Source: Chinchilla lanigera (lineage: Eukaryota > Chordata > Mammalia > Rodentia > Chinchillidae). Taken from it: a stretch of 64,000 nt of DNA. A program made the position numbers and the translations under genes. Positions 43,907-63,859 of the stretch are shown piece after piece (the first letter of the stretch is position 1; each line of letters begins with the position of its first letter). The stretch spans positions 3,762,764 through 3,826,763 of the forward strand of contig NW_004955470.1 of NCBI RefSeq assembly GCF_000276665.1, read 5' to 3'. Below the pieces are notes generated by a model. That model was not told the DNA's origin. It was given only the letters and a program-made list of their open reading frames with translations, and made no database searches.

Positions 43907-43972
43907 GGTGTCACACACACATACACACACACATACACACACACACACACCAAAACAAACAAACAAACAAAA
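43907..43972 (+). repeat. (CA)n and (CAAA)n in the retrocopy tail
   Basis: cacacacatacacacacaca run followed by caaacaaacaaac. It is likely a degenerated poly(A) tail. Confidence 0.9.
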
Positions 43973-43989
43973 AACAGTAAATATGACAG
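43973..43989 (+). repeat. Target-site duplication of the GPX1 retrocopy, right
   Basis: Exact 17-base match to 43071-43087, directly after the A-rich tail of the retrocopy. Confidence 0.95.
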
Positions 43990-43994
43990 TCAGG

Positions 43995-44265
43995 TATCCT
44001 GGCTGTAATCCCAGCATTAAGAGGCTGAAGCAGGAGGATCTCAAATTTGAGTCCCACCTGAGGAACTTAGTGAGACCCTGCCTCAAAATTTAAAAAATAG
44101 CCGGGCGTGGTGGCGCACATCTGTAATTCCAGCACTCAGGAGGCTGAGGCAGGAGGATCGTTGCAAGTTCGAGACCAGCCTGGGCTACAAAGCGAACTCA
44201 AGGCCAGCATGAACTGCATAGCAAGACCCTGTCTCAAAAAGACCAAAAATAAATAAATAAATGAG
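43995..44265 (+). repeat. Two B1 SINEs
   Basis: B1-type at 43998-44095 (tcctggctgtaatcccagca) and a near-consensus B1 at 44099-44262 (agccgggcgtggtggcgcac). Confidence 0.9.
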
Positions 44266-44815
44266 AGCGAGCCGAAGCTCTGGTCTTGAGGCTGCTGTGT
44301 GCTGGCGGGAACCTTGGTGCTCCAGCCCGAGGTCCAGCCACCTAACACCTGCCGCTGCTGTCTGGTGCGCGTCACCACGGCTAAGGAGCCAGCTCAGGGC
44401 TCCCCAGAGCCACCCGTCCTCCCTACTGCCACGTCGACCTCACCACACTCTCACCAAAGCTCACCTGTTCTTCAGGGTTCAGGAAGCTTCCTCGACTGCA
44501 GGTTTTGGCCTTACAGGGTCTCTTCCCAAAGCTGTCGGGGAAAGCCCTAGAGGGCAAGGACTGAAGTGTTCCGTTTGCCTCCTCCACAAGGACTACTGGG
44601 GTCAGTGTATGAATGATTATGGCATAAAAACCGTGATCCTGTGGTCCAGTGAACACAGGAACAAGGGCCCAGTGGGCCTATGAACAAGAGTGACTCAGGC
44701 CTGTCGGCATAATGGAAATTGTGTGTGCTCATGCACGTGTGCTGGTTTCCCTTCACCCAGGGATGATGAACCAGAGGTGGTAAAAAATAAGGCACACTCC
44801 CCCTATAAAAACAAA
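44266..44815. other. Intergenic, no gene recognised
   Basis: No SINE. Frames of 77-140 codons overlap but show no recognisable domain. Confidence 0.45.
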
Positions 44816-44819
44816 CCGT

Positions 44820-44970
44820 TGGGGTAGTGGCTTACACCTGTCATCCCAGTACTCAGAAGGCTGAGGCAGGAGGATCCGTGAGTTCAAGACCAGCCTGGGC
44901 TTCATAGTGAGTTCAAAGCTGGCCTGAACTACACAGTAAGACCCTGTCTCAAAAAAACAGAAACAAAAAA
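44820..44970 (+). repeat. B1 SINE
   Basis: ttggggtagtggcttacacc through aagaccctgtctcaaaaaa. Confidence 0.88.
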
Positions 44971-45121
44971 TAGAAAACCCTATCCACTAACCCAAGGTTA
45001 TTCTAGAGGGAAATTCTCCTTCAGTAGTGGGGCCATTACAAATTCAGGTGACAGACCCCCAAGACAGAGGGGGAACAGAGAACACCTGTTTACACAATCT
45101 ACACACCCAGAAAGAGGTGGC

Positions 45122-45282
45122 TTTTTTGGGGGGGGGGGTGTCTTTTTGAACAGCTATGCGGTTCTAGCTGGTCTTGAGCTCACTTTGTAGCTCAGGCTGG
45201 TCTTGGACTCCCAACAATCCTCCTGCCTCAGCCTCCTGAGTGCTGGAATTACAGGCGTGCCCCACCATGCCTGGCTGGGATG
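45122..45282 (-). repeat. B1 SINE
   Basis: G-rich run then ctatgcggttctagctggtc through gtgccccaccatgcctggct. Confidence 0.9.
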
Positions 45283-45729
45283 GCTCTTTAAAAGGCCAGT
45301 TGCCATTTTCTATAAGGACAAGGACAGGAACCTTCTGAACAGCAGTGTAGGTTCTGCACTGAGCTCTCCCCTCACAGGCCCCGAAAAGCCCTGAAACAAG
45401 GTGCATGACAGTTGTCTCTCAGAGTTCCCGAATTCCCTAACTCCTACGACACGGCTAGGTGGGCCCGAGAGTCCGTGACCACCCACCATGCTGCCTGGCT
45501 GAATGGGCGGGCCAGGGCACCACAACCCCTGAGCACTGGGACGAGTAAAATCTGTGCTGAGCAAACTGCCCTTTCCCCAATCCCACAGCGAGGAATGACA
45601 TCTTGATTCCCAAGCCGCTGTCCCTAACAGAGAGCCTTCACTTCGGGTGGACCCATGCAAAAAGGAGGCCTTTTCTCCCACGCACAGCCCACGCCACAAG
45701 AAATTCACAGGGAAAGACTGGAGGATATT

Positions 45730-48700
45730 TGACAGTAAGGGCCATTGTTTATTGGTTCCTTTTTGCCCTCCACCTCCCCAACTTTGTGTCCCCTTTCATG
45801 CAGTGGCCTGGAGGGTGGACCACTGTGGGTGAGATGCCAGCTGAAGGTGCTCAGGTCGTCTGGGGAGCCCTGGCCCTCCCCAGGGTAACCGCCCACTTCC
45901 TGCGTCCTGACAGGCCCCCATCACTGCCCCTCCCATGCCTCAGCCTCCTTCCTCATCCATGGCTCAGCGGGGACAGTGCTGTCCCAGCCCTCCTAGCACC
46001 TGGCTCAGGCTGCTCTCTTCCCTTCTACCAGTTTCAGTCCTTCCACCCCGCCCCGTGTGTCCCCACTTCCCTGTCCTCAGACGCCTTTGCTGAGAGCAAG
46101 CTGCCTCCTTCCCTTCTCAGCGCCCCGGGGTGCCCGCGCTTTAGTGCCCCAGCTGGGTGTCAGCTCACATCTTGCTGTATCCTGGCCACCAGCGTGCCCT
46201 CCTTTGATGGGAACGCCACCTCCCCAAACTGCTCCCCCCACATCAAGCGGGGCTCCAGCCTCCTGCCGGAAGCCTTGCTAATCCCTCGGGGCACCGGCGC
46301 TTTGGTACAGTACTGGTCCTGGGTGTCCAGGGGACACTTCATCTGCCTTCCTGCAGAGGAGGCCATCATCTCATGGGCTAAGGACGTAAAATCCCACAGG
46401 GTCCTGCCAGCCAGTTTCTCTCTCACAGGGCCCGATGGTCTAACCCAGGGACCCTTCAGACGTCCGAAAAGAAGTGGAGAACACACTCGCAGCTCCTGAG
46501 GAAGTTGTAACTCTCAGAAATTAAAAAAAACAAAACCACCACCTAAATGGGCTCCCGGAGGCCAAAGCTCTTCTACTGTGCTGTACGCCTGGGGCCTTGC
46601 AACTGGGCCAATGAATGAGACCTTGGGTAACCATGGAAACCGGCACGGTCCAGCCTCAGGCTCCCAGACCACTTTTCCTCTCAGGCTTATTTCTCCTTTC
46701 AGGCCTCCCCAGGATCACGTGCCATGGTTTCAAAAACGGGGGTCCTTCCGCAAGCCGCGGGGCCTCCCCACAGAGGGCCGGCGTTCGCAGGCTGCTCTCT
46801 TGCGCAGCCAGCCAGGGGACACGGACGGACGTGGAGGGCTTGGGTGGGGCCGTCTCCTTCTCCGTCTGGCCTGGAAACTTCCTGCGTGGAAGCCGTCGGT
46901 TGAGGAGGCTCCTGGAAGTGAAAAAGTCCCCGTGCAGGACAAGCCAAATCCCTTCTGACTTTGCTGTCAATGACAGCCTCATGGATGTCTCCTGCTTCTC
47001 TCAGAGGAAGCGGACAAACCAAACTGGGAAAATTGTGACAGAAAAATGACAGGCAGCCATTGGCACTGACATTATTTGTAGTTTCGGGTTTTTCATTGTT
47101 TTGCTTTTTAATTGTTTTTCCTAGAAAAGAAACACACAACCAGGGGGATTTATGTGACAAACTAGTGATGTTGGGAAGGCAGGGGGAGAGAGAGGTGGGA
47201 GGCGTGGGAATCTAGTAAAAAGAGGGTTCTGAATCACGTGGCACGGTCTTCGGGGGCATGTGCAGGTCCTCGTGAGCGACCGTTCCCTTTGGCATGCGTG
47301 TTGGGTGCCCGCTCAGACATCCGGGGTGCCAATGATGGACTCGAGACTTTACAGAAAGATGTAATTCGGCTCCTTGGCTTTGTGCTCAGGTATCATCCGG
47401 CAGCCTTTCCTGCCTAAGAGAAGGGTCTGTAGGAGTGGGGGTCACGCCGGGGCACACTTTGGCATCAAGCGGTGAACTCCAGGCAGCCGCTCGCTCACAT
47501 GCAGACGTGGTCTCCGCACAGGCATCTGTCCGGACATCCTTGGTCAACCCAGCACAAGGCCGATCGGGACACCACAGACCCAGTCTCCGCTCCTGTGCAA
47601 GTGCCTGTGCCCTTGCAGGTGGGAGGAGACTGGAGCGGGCCTCCGCTCAGGTCAGCGCTGAACACAGATCCAGAGAAGCCAGGAACTGGGCGAGGACAAT
47701 TTGGCCTCTGGATCCACACTGAAGATCTCTTGAATTTTGCTTACTTTATGCCCCAGGTCTTGGGGCAGAAAATTCAGCTGGACCCACAGCAAATGGTGTA
47801 ACCAGAGCAAGAGCTGGGTAAGAAGGAGCCAGGAGCACACCCCGGGCCAGAGGACATTCAGGAAGGGGAGAGAGGCATGCAGCAGGCTGTGGCCCCAAGG
47901 TGCAGGCTAGGGACAGCTGGGCCTGCTAGTCTGACCCCAACATGTGGGGGCTCCGCTGGCTGGACTTCCTATGTGGACAGGGGAGGGTCCGGCCCTGCTG
48001 TGGTCCCCATTCCTGAGCTGAGGCCAGGCTACGTCTCAGAGCCGCAGTCCTGAGGAGCACCACACTGGCCGGCCAGCCAGGCCATGGTCCTCAGCCCCCG
48101 GGGACCGCACGGCTCTGGTTCCACAGGGAGGCCCCAGGGAGCCAGAGGGGCTGGGCAGGAAGGAGCCGGGGGACAGAGGCTGCGTTCTGCATGGGGAGAC
48201 CTGGAAGAGGGGACCACGGGCTCGAGAGGAACTGTGGTCCCAAATATTGCAGAGCCCAAGGGATGGGATACATTTCTGAAAAACAACAACAGCCTATTTT
48301 AAAAAGAGAATATGCTTGCTGTTGCTTGGTTTTGTTTTTCCTTTTAAAACCACTCACATTTTAAAAGGTGAAGGGGCTGGGAGACTGAGTCCCCTTCATG
48401 CTAATCCGATGTAGGCACCAGGAGGCCTCGGTCTCCTGCCCAGCTCCGCTCCCCTTGCCTGGCACCAGCCACTCAAAGCCAGGGCAGGGCGGGGAGAGCA
48501 ACTGCTCTGCTCCCCTTCGGACCGGAACACTGGCAGGGAGAAGGCCAAAGACTAAAGTGCAGAGAATCCCCGGAGTGGGCAGCCTGGGACCGGGCACTTG
48601 GAGAGGGAAGGAGGGGGTGGGTGCAGGGCCACAGCTGTGGGACACACACCGACCTGGTGACCCTTCTCTCTGGGACTGTCCACTCTCAGCAGCTCCCCAA

Positions 48701-48959
48701 GCAAAGTCCCGGTCCCAAAGATATGGCCCATCCCTGGTTGGTAGTGACTCAGGAGCAGGAAGGGGGCAGAGGGCGGCAGGGAGAAGAGTGCTTTATGTAA
48801 AACTGCTGGATCCCAGCTTCCGGGAGCAGGGATGCGGGGACAACCCTAGGCAGTCTCTCCCGGGGAGGGTTTGATGAAGATGACTGGGTCCTACCGGTGA
48901 GGACTGCTGGGAAGCCACCTCTGGGTGGGAGGGGCCACCGAAGGAAGCCCCGGCTTCCA
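45730..48959 (-). other. TMEM127: Probable TMEM127 3' UTR (about 3.2 kb)
   Basis: Follows the TMEM127 stop on the minus strand and reaches a minus-strand AATAAA at 45753-45748. Not one SINE is seen in this 3.2 kb, although elements lie just outside both ends (45122-45282 and 49486 on). Chance frames up to 298 codons occur on the other strand, with no recognised domain. Confidence 0.6.
45748..45753 (-). terminator. TMEM127: Probable TMEM127 polyadenylation signal
   Basis: AATAAA on the minus strand (TTTATT on plus), at the boundary of the SINE-free block. Confidence 0.55.
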
Positions 48960-59108
<10,149 letters not shown>

Positions 59109-59517
59109 TCACCTGCCTATCCCGGGAAGGAGAGCAATGCCCTGGGTGCCGGCGCGGGGCTGTCAGGGCTGACAGCGGAGGATGACAGTGACGGGTGGGA
59201 CCCAGGGCTGAGCAGAGACCGAAGGACTGCGGGAACTAGGGGGGCGGGGACCGGAGCTCAGAATTAAGGGTGCGGGGTAAGGGCCAGGAGTGGGAGGGCC
59301 GGTGGGGTCTGTGCAGACCAGAATGGGGCGTCGCAGAGACACTGGGGATTGGCCACTGGGGGAGGGGAGAACCTGAAGCCAGGGTCTTGGCCAGAGGGTG
59401 ACGAAGGGCGGAGGACCCGGCTGGGCCGCGGGGATCCGGGACCAAAGATCTAGGACCTGCACTTTAGGGTGCGACCTGCGGAAAAAAGACCCTCCTCCTT
59501 CCGCCCCTGCTCCTCAC

Positions 59518-59710
59518 CGGTCAGCAGGCCTCAGGGCTGGGATGGCGCCGCTCCGCCCCGTCACGGGCTTCTCGGCTGCCTGGGACCGAGAGATCCCAGG
59601 CCCCAATCCCGCAACGCCCAGACCGACCCGGCCGATGCACTTCCGGCTTCCTCCTCCTCTGCCTCCGCCTCCTCCGGCTCCCCGCCCCCTGCCCCGCCCG
59701 CGCCGCTGCC
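59518..59710 (-). other. TMEM127: Probable TMEM127 noncoding exon 1
   Basis: On the minus strand a good donor (CCG before gtgagg) ends at 59518. A pyrimidine-rich acceptor region precedes the first coding exon at about 59110-59135. Human TMEM127 also has a noncoding first exon. The transcription start near 59710 is a guess. Confidence 0.5.
59638..59646 (-). promoter_or_regulatory. ETS-type motif
   Basis: cacttccgg reads ccggaagtg on the minus strand, the core bound by GABPA/ELK-type factors. Within the probable TMEM127 exon 1 region. Confidence 0.5.
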
Positions 59711-59720
59711 TGCGCGCGCA
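59711..59720. promoter_or_regulatory. NRF1-like motif
   Basis: Self-complementary tgcgcgcgca, close to the NRF1 palindrome. Confidence 0.4.
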
Positions 59721-59738
59721 GCCGGTTCTCTGCGCAGG

Positions 59739-59758
59739 GCCTTATGGGATTAGTAGTT
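59739..59758 (-). promoter_or_regulatory. ZNF143-like motif, TMEM127 orientation
   Basis: Minus strand reads caaactactaatcccataa, close to the ZNF143 (Staf) consensus ACTACAANTCCC with one extra difference. Confidence 0.5.
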
Positions 59759-59800
59759 TGGGGCGGGCTCGCTGCGCTTCCCGTAGTGGGCTAAGTGGAG

Positions 59801-59820
59801 AAACTACAACTCCCAGAGAT
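59801..59820 (+). promoter_or_regulatory. ZNF143 motif, CIAO1 orientation
   Basis: aaactacaactcccagagat matches the ZNF143 (Staf) consensus ACTACAANTCCCAG. It lies 166 bp before the CIAO1 ATG and points toward it. Confidence 0.7.
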
Positions 59821-59985
59821 CCGAGCGGCGCAGCAGGTGGTGCCTCAATTCCCAGATCAACCCGGGCTTTGGGCGGAAGCGGGAGTCTGTCTGCCGCGGG
59901 AACCCGGAGCTGGCGTACCCGGGACTTGCGGTGGGACCTGCAGTCCGCGCGTTAGCTCTGTTCATCTCACTCTGCGCCGGCCACC

Positions 59986-60124
59986 ATGAAGGACTCACTG
60001 GTGCTCCTGGGCCGTGTTCCGGCGCACCCAGACTCCCGCTGCTGGTTCCTGGCCTGGAACCCCGCCGGGACTCTGCTGGCCTCGTGCGGTGGCGACCGTC
60101 GAATCCGTATCTGGGGTACCGAGG
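59986..60124 (+). CDS. CIAO1: CIAO1 exon 1 (coding part)
   Basis: Residues 1-46, [18 protein letters not shown] through RRIRIWGTE, plus one base before gtaagg. First WD40 blade. Confidence 0.97.
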
Positions 60125-63100
60125 GTAAGGCCTGACCGAGCTGCGCGAGCTGGCGTCGAGGCTTCGACTAGTGCATGGTGTGAGAGCCGAGGGAAGGAGC
60201 TGCGAGGCAGAAGGGTTGGACAGCCCTGCAAACAAAACGTCAAGCTAGGCTGCTACTGTTGCGGGAGTTTGGACAGTTGGTGAGGCAGGAAAGCGGGGGG
60301 ATGCTGGTAGGAAAGTAGCCCGCAGTGTATCTGGTGGCATTTGGGAGCTACTGAGTTTTAAATCCGGAAGGTGCCACCTCTGGTTTGGTTTAGAAGGGTG
60401 CCTCCGGAGGAAGCAGCCGGTTACGTCTTCATAAAAGCATGTTATTGAATACACGAATTGAGCTTTGGCCCCCAGCTGGGCTCCAGTTATAGCCCCCAGG
60501 ATTGAATGGCACTGATGGTACCGGAGCACCTTCTTGTGAACCCAGCCCCAGAGCCCAGCCTGTCTTCTGCCTGTAGGTGACACCTGGGTCTGCAAGTCTG
60601 TCCTTTCCGAAGGCCATCAGCGCACTGTCCGAAAGGTGGCGTGGTCTCCCTGTGGGAATTACCTGGCCTCTGCCAGCTTTGATGCCACCACTTGCATTTG
60701 GAAGAAGAACCAGGATGACTTCGAGGTAATCAGGCTGAATGGGACTAGGATTTTTGCCTGTTTGTTGTCCTGTGCTGCCCTTTAGGCTTGGTTTAGGAAC
60801 ATGAGCCAACCAGGGCCACTTGGGTGGGACCTGTGAGAAGCCTACAGTCTTCACTTAGTTTTTCACACTATACAAATCATGACCTTGGATTTTGACTAAG
60901 TCTTGGGGATCAAAACCGCCATTAATTCTCTCTCTTCCCTTTTCAGTGTGTGACTACTCTTGAGGGCCATGAAAATGAGGTCAAGTCTGTGGCTTGGGCC
61001 CCATCTGGCAACCTTTTGGCTACCTGCAGCCGAGATAAGAGCGTTTGGGTCTGGGAAGGTGAGTCCAGGTCCCTTCCATGCGGTAGAGAACGCGCTCAAG
61101 ACATTCCTGCCTCCCTGACAGGGTCGGCTCTTTTTTTCTCCCACAGTTGATGAAGAAGATGAGTATGAATGTGTCAGTGTCCTCAACTCCCATACACAGG
61201 ATGTCAAGCATGTGGTTTGGCACCCGAGCCAGGAGGTAAGAGTCAGACTAGATCTCTTGGTGGAAGGCAGTTTGGTATGGAAGCTTTTGGCCAGGCTTCT
61301 TCTGATGTTTTGCCTCAACCTGGCATTATAGGGATCTCTGTGACTGAAAAACATGAGTTCCTCTATAAAAATAGATTCTTGGGACTGCCCTGCCCTGGTA
61401 GGGGAGGTATTGGAACCACAGGTACTTTCTGGGCTTCACAGACGAGTGCTGGGTCTCCTTCCCCTCCCTTAGCTGTTGGCCTCTGCCAGCTATGATGACA
61501 CAGTGAAGCTGTACCGGGAAGAAGAAGATGACTGGGTGTGCTTTGCAACCCTCGAGGGCCATGAATCCACTGTGTGGAGCTTGGCCTTTGACCCTAGTGG
61601 CCAGCGCCTGGCGTCCTGCAGTGATGACCGTACCGTGCGCATCTGGCGCCAGTATCTACCAGGCAATGAACAAGGTGAGGGTCCAGTCGTAGAGCCAAAA
61701 GAGACGCTTAAGGGCTTTGCAGTCTACTAAGATACCTCCATGAGTCATAGCAAATTGGAGTCAGAAGTCACATGGACCACAGAGGGTCCAGTGAGGAGTG
61801 CTAGAACAATCAGGGAATGGTTCATGGAGCAGAGCCATTTTGTCCAAATCTGGAAGAGCATGTAGGATGTTAACACGAGGAAAAGAATTTCACATGAGAA
61901 GGTCCAGGGAAAGCCCAGCAGCAAGAGCACAGGCATTGGTGGTGGGAACACCTAGGCTTATGTGAGGGATGGAGGTTCATGTGGGTGGGACAGAGGATAG
62001 AAAGGATTTGGGAGGAGAAAATTGAGTTGGGCCACCTGGTGGGTGGACATAAGTGGCAGACTAACCAGTTAGGTCCGGCATGCACCAGAAGAGGGAAGTT
62101 TTAGGAAGATCAAGGAGCCACAGTGTGAGGCAGATAATGAGGAGAGGGACAGAGTTGGAGACCAGCACTCCTGGCTGATCAAAAGTGAGGGTGGAGGGCC
62201 GGGGATATAGCTCAGTGGCATAAGCGCCTGCCTGGCAAGCGCAAGGTCCTGAGTTCAGTTTCCAGTACCAAGAAAAAAAAAGGTGCAGGGATGCAAGCGA
62301 GGTCTTTCTCAGCAGTAGTGCAGTTTTGCCCCTGAGATGCCCAGGATGTGGCCACGGCTTGGGCCTAAGAGAAGTCTGTCATGTAGGGGTGGCATGCAGC
62401 GGCTCTGACCCCACCTGGAAATGCATCTGCACTTTGTCGGGCTTCCACTCCAGGACCATTTACGACGTCGCTTGGTAAGACTTGCACAAACCCACTGCAA
62501 TCTGGGACTTTAGAGATGTCATGACTCTGTGCTGCCATCTGCCGCCTTAGGAACTGAAAGCAGCCACCCCGTTTCTTAAGATCAGGCCTATTCGGCCTGC
62601 TGGCTTAGAGCTGCCCAGCCAGAGGTTCACAGGAGCAGGGAACAGACGTAGCCAGGCCGGCCCCTGAGTTAGGATCCCAGCCTGTGAGGGCAGCAGTGGC
62701 CCTTGGGGTTCACACAGCACTGTAGCATCCTGAAATTACTACGAAGTCTGCAGGTTCATGACTGGAGTTACATATTCATTCTGGCAGGAACGCTCAAATG
62801 CAGGGCCTTGTGCATGCTAGGCAAGTGGTCTTTCACTGAGTATACTCCCAGGCTCTTGACTGGGTCTGTAGTTTCTAGCCATCCTTCCAGAGGCTAGAAA
62901 AGCTGCACCATTTGTACAGGAGAGAAGGTCAGAGGGCAGTTCTGGCTCTGAGAACTGGACTTAGAAAAACAATCCTAAACCATGAAAGAAGGTGATGCAC
63001 ATACAAGCTTTGTTTATATTAGCAAACCTTGGGGAATAACCTATGTAATCAACAGAAATGGACTTAAGTAATTATGCTAAGCCGGGCATGGTGGCACACG

Positions 63101-63859
63101 TCTGTAGTCCCAGCACTCGGGAGGCTGAGGCAGGAGGATCGTTGGGAGTTCGAGACCAGCCTGGGCTACAAAGTGAGCTCAAGGCCAGCCTGAACTGCAT
63201 AGCAAGACCCTGTCTCAAAAAGACCAAAAAAAAAAAAAAAATTATGCTAAAATTCAATAGCTGGCCTATTATCTTGCTGTTTTCGAAGTTAGTACTTCAT
63301 GAACTGGGATGTAGCTCACTGGTAGAGCACTTGCCTAACGTGCTTGAGGTCCTGAGTTCAATCCTTAGCATGCAAAAGAGAAAAAACTTCACAACAGGGG
63401 TGGACCACTGTTTATGCTATGTGAGAAATATTCTGCCAGACTGTAGGTAGGGTAATTCTGTATTTCAGGTTATTATATGGGAGGACTAAGTGGAAGCACC
63501 TGAAGGCTTAGGAGAGGTTTGCAGCCCTGTCAGGGACTGAGGAAAAAATTTCTCAACCTCATTGCCAGGGTGAGAACGCAGGACCACCCAGATACCCGCT
63601 GACTGTGTGTTCCCCCAGGTGTCAGCTGACAGGGGCCCTGGCTACTGCTTGTGGGGACGATGCCATCCGTGTGTTTGAGGAGGATCCTAGCTCAGATCCA
63701 CAGCAGCCCACCTTTTCCCTGACCGCTCACTTGCGCCAGGCCCATTCCCAGGATGTCAACTGTGTCGCCTGGAACCCCAAGGAGCCAGGGCTCCTGGCCT
63801 CCTGCAGCGATGATGGGGAGGTGGCCTTCTGGAAGTATCATCGGCCCGAAGGACCCTGA
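59986..63859 (+). CDS. CIAO1: CIAO1, WD40 protein of cytosolic Fe-S assembly
   Basis: Scaffold of the cytosolic iron-sulfur targeting complex (with CIAO2B and MMS19), which delivers 4Fe-4S clusters to cytosolic and nuclear enzymes. Exons are 59986-60124, 60577-60725, 60947-61058, 61147-61235, 61473-61674, 62387-62474 and 63619-63859. They sum to 1020 nt, or 339 residues plus stop, as I recall for human. All junctions are AG/GT and in phase. Seven WD40 blades are visible from repeated GH...V..W.P.G..LAS.S.D.....W patterns (for example [16 protein letters not shown] and [16 protein letters not shown]). It starts [18 protein letters not shown] with a strong context (gccaccATGa) and ends [13 protein letters not shown]. 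Introns are short. Intron 5 holds an ID and intron 6 a B1. Confidence 0.97.
60577..60725 (+). CDS. CIAO1: CIAO1 exon 2
   Basis: After cctgtag it encodes (G)[16 protein letters not shown] through WKKNQDDFE, before gtaatc. Residues 47-96. Confidence 0.97.
60947..61058 (+). CDS. CIAO1: CIAO1 exon 3
   Basis: After ttttcag it encodes [20 protein letters not shown] through DKSVWVWE, plus one base before gtgagt. Residues 97-133. Confidence 0.97.
61147..61235 (+). CDS. CIAO1: CIAO1 exon 4
   Basis: After cccacag it encodes (V)[17 protein letters not shown] through VVWHPSQE, before gtaaga. Residues 134-163. Confidence 0.97.
61473..61674 (+). CDS. CIAO1: CIAO1 exon 5
   Basis: After cccttag it encodes [20 protein letters not shown] through RQYLPGNEQ, plus one base before gtgagg. 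Residues 164-230. Confidence 0.97.
62195..62282 (+). repeat. ID SINE in CIAO1 intron 5
   Basis: gggccggggatatagctcag through gttcagtttccagtacc plus tail. Confidence 0.92.
62387..62474 (+). CDS. CIAO1: CIAO1 exon 6
   Basis: After tcatgtag it encodes (G)[18 protein letters not shown] then [10 protein letters not shown], ending TG before gtaaga. It is short, and its reading frame is only visible by linking exons 5 and 7. Confidence 0.95.
62785..62860 (-). repeat. Older ID-type SINE fragment
   Basis: aaatgcagggccttgtgcat then gctaggcaagtggtctttca and ctgagtatactcccaggctc, antisense. Confidence 0.55.
63081..63240 (+). repeat. B1 SINE in CIAO1 intron 6
   Basis: gccgggcatggtggcacacg through gcaagaccctgtctcaaaaa. 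attatgctaa flanks both ends. Confidence 0.95.
63301..63380 (+). repeat. Older ID-type SINE
   Basis: aactgggatgtagctcactg through gagttcaatccttagcatg with an A-rich end. Confidence 0.75.
63619..63859 (+). CDS. CIAO1: CIAO1 exon 7 with stop
   Basis: After cccccag it encodes (W)[18 protein letters not shown] through [10 protein letters not shown] and TGA at 63857-63859. Last two WD40 blades. Confidence 0.97.

Larger units (their letters stand above)
43088..43972 (+). pseudogene. GPX1: GPX1 retrocopy retaining the UGA selenocysteine codon
   Basis: Intronless copy of glutathione peroxidase 1, the selenoenzyme that reduces H2O2 and soluble hydroperoxides with glutathione. The ATG is at 43115. The frame is open to 43805-43807 except for TGA at 43253-43255, exactly at the selenocysteine position (VASL-U-GTT). 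The tetrad is complete: Sec47, Gln82 (FGHQEN), Trp160 and Asn161 (DVAWNFEKF). The FPCNQFG motif and the RYSRRF...[12 protein letters not shown] end are present. A TAG at 43717-43719, near the expected stop, is out of phase, so the frame runs on to 230 codons against about 200 in the family. Downstream are a SECIS-like hairpin and AATAAA at 43895-43900. Exact 17-bp duplications flank the copy. It could be a processed pseudogene or a recent retrogene; expression is unknown. Confidence 0.85.

Noticed and set aside
44266..44683. 140-codon plus-strand frame after the B1 pair
   Set aside because: No domain, begins in a SINE edge, no splice evidence.
45603..46499. 298-codon plus-strand frame
   Set aside because: Lies opposite the inferred TMEM127 3' UTR. 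Biased composition with no recognisable domain or supporting splice structure.
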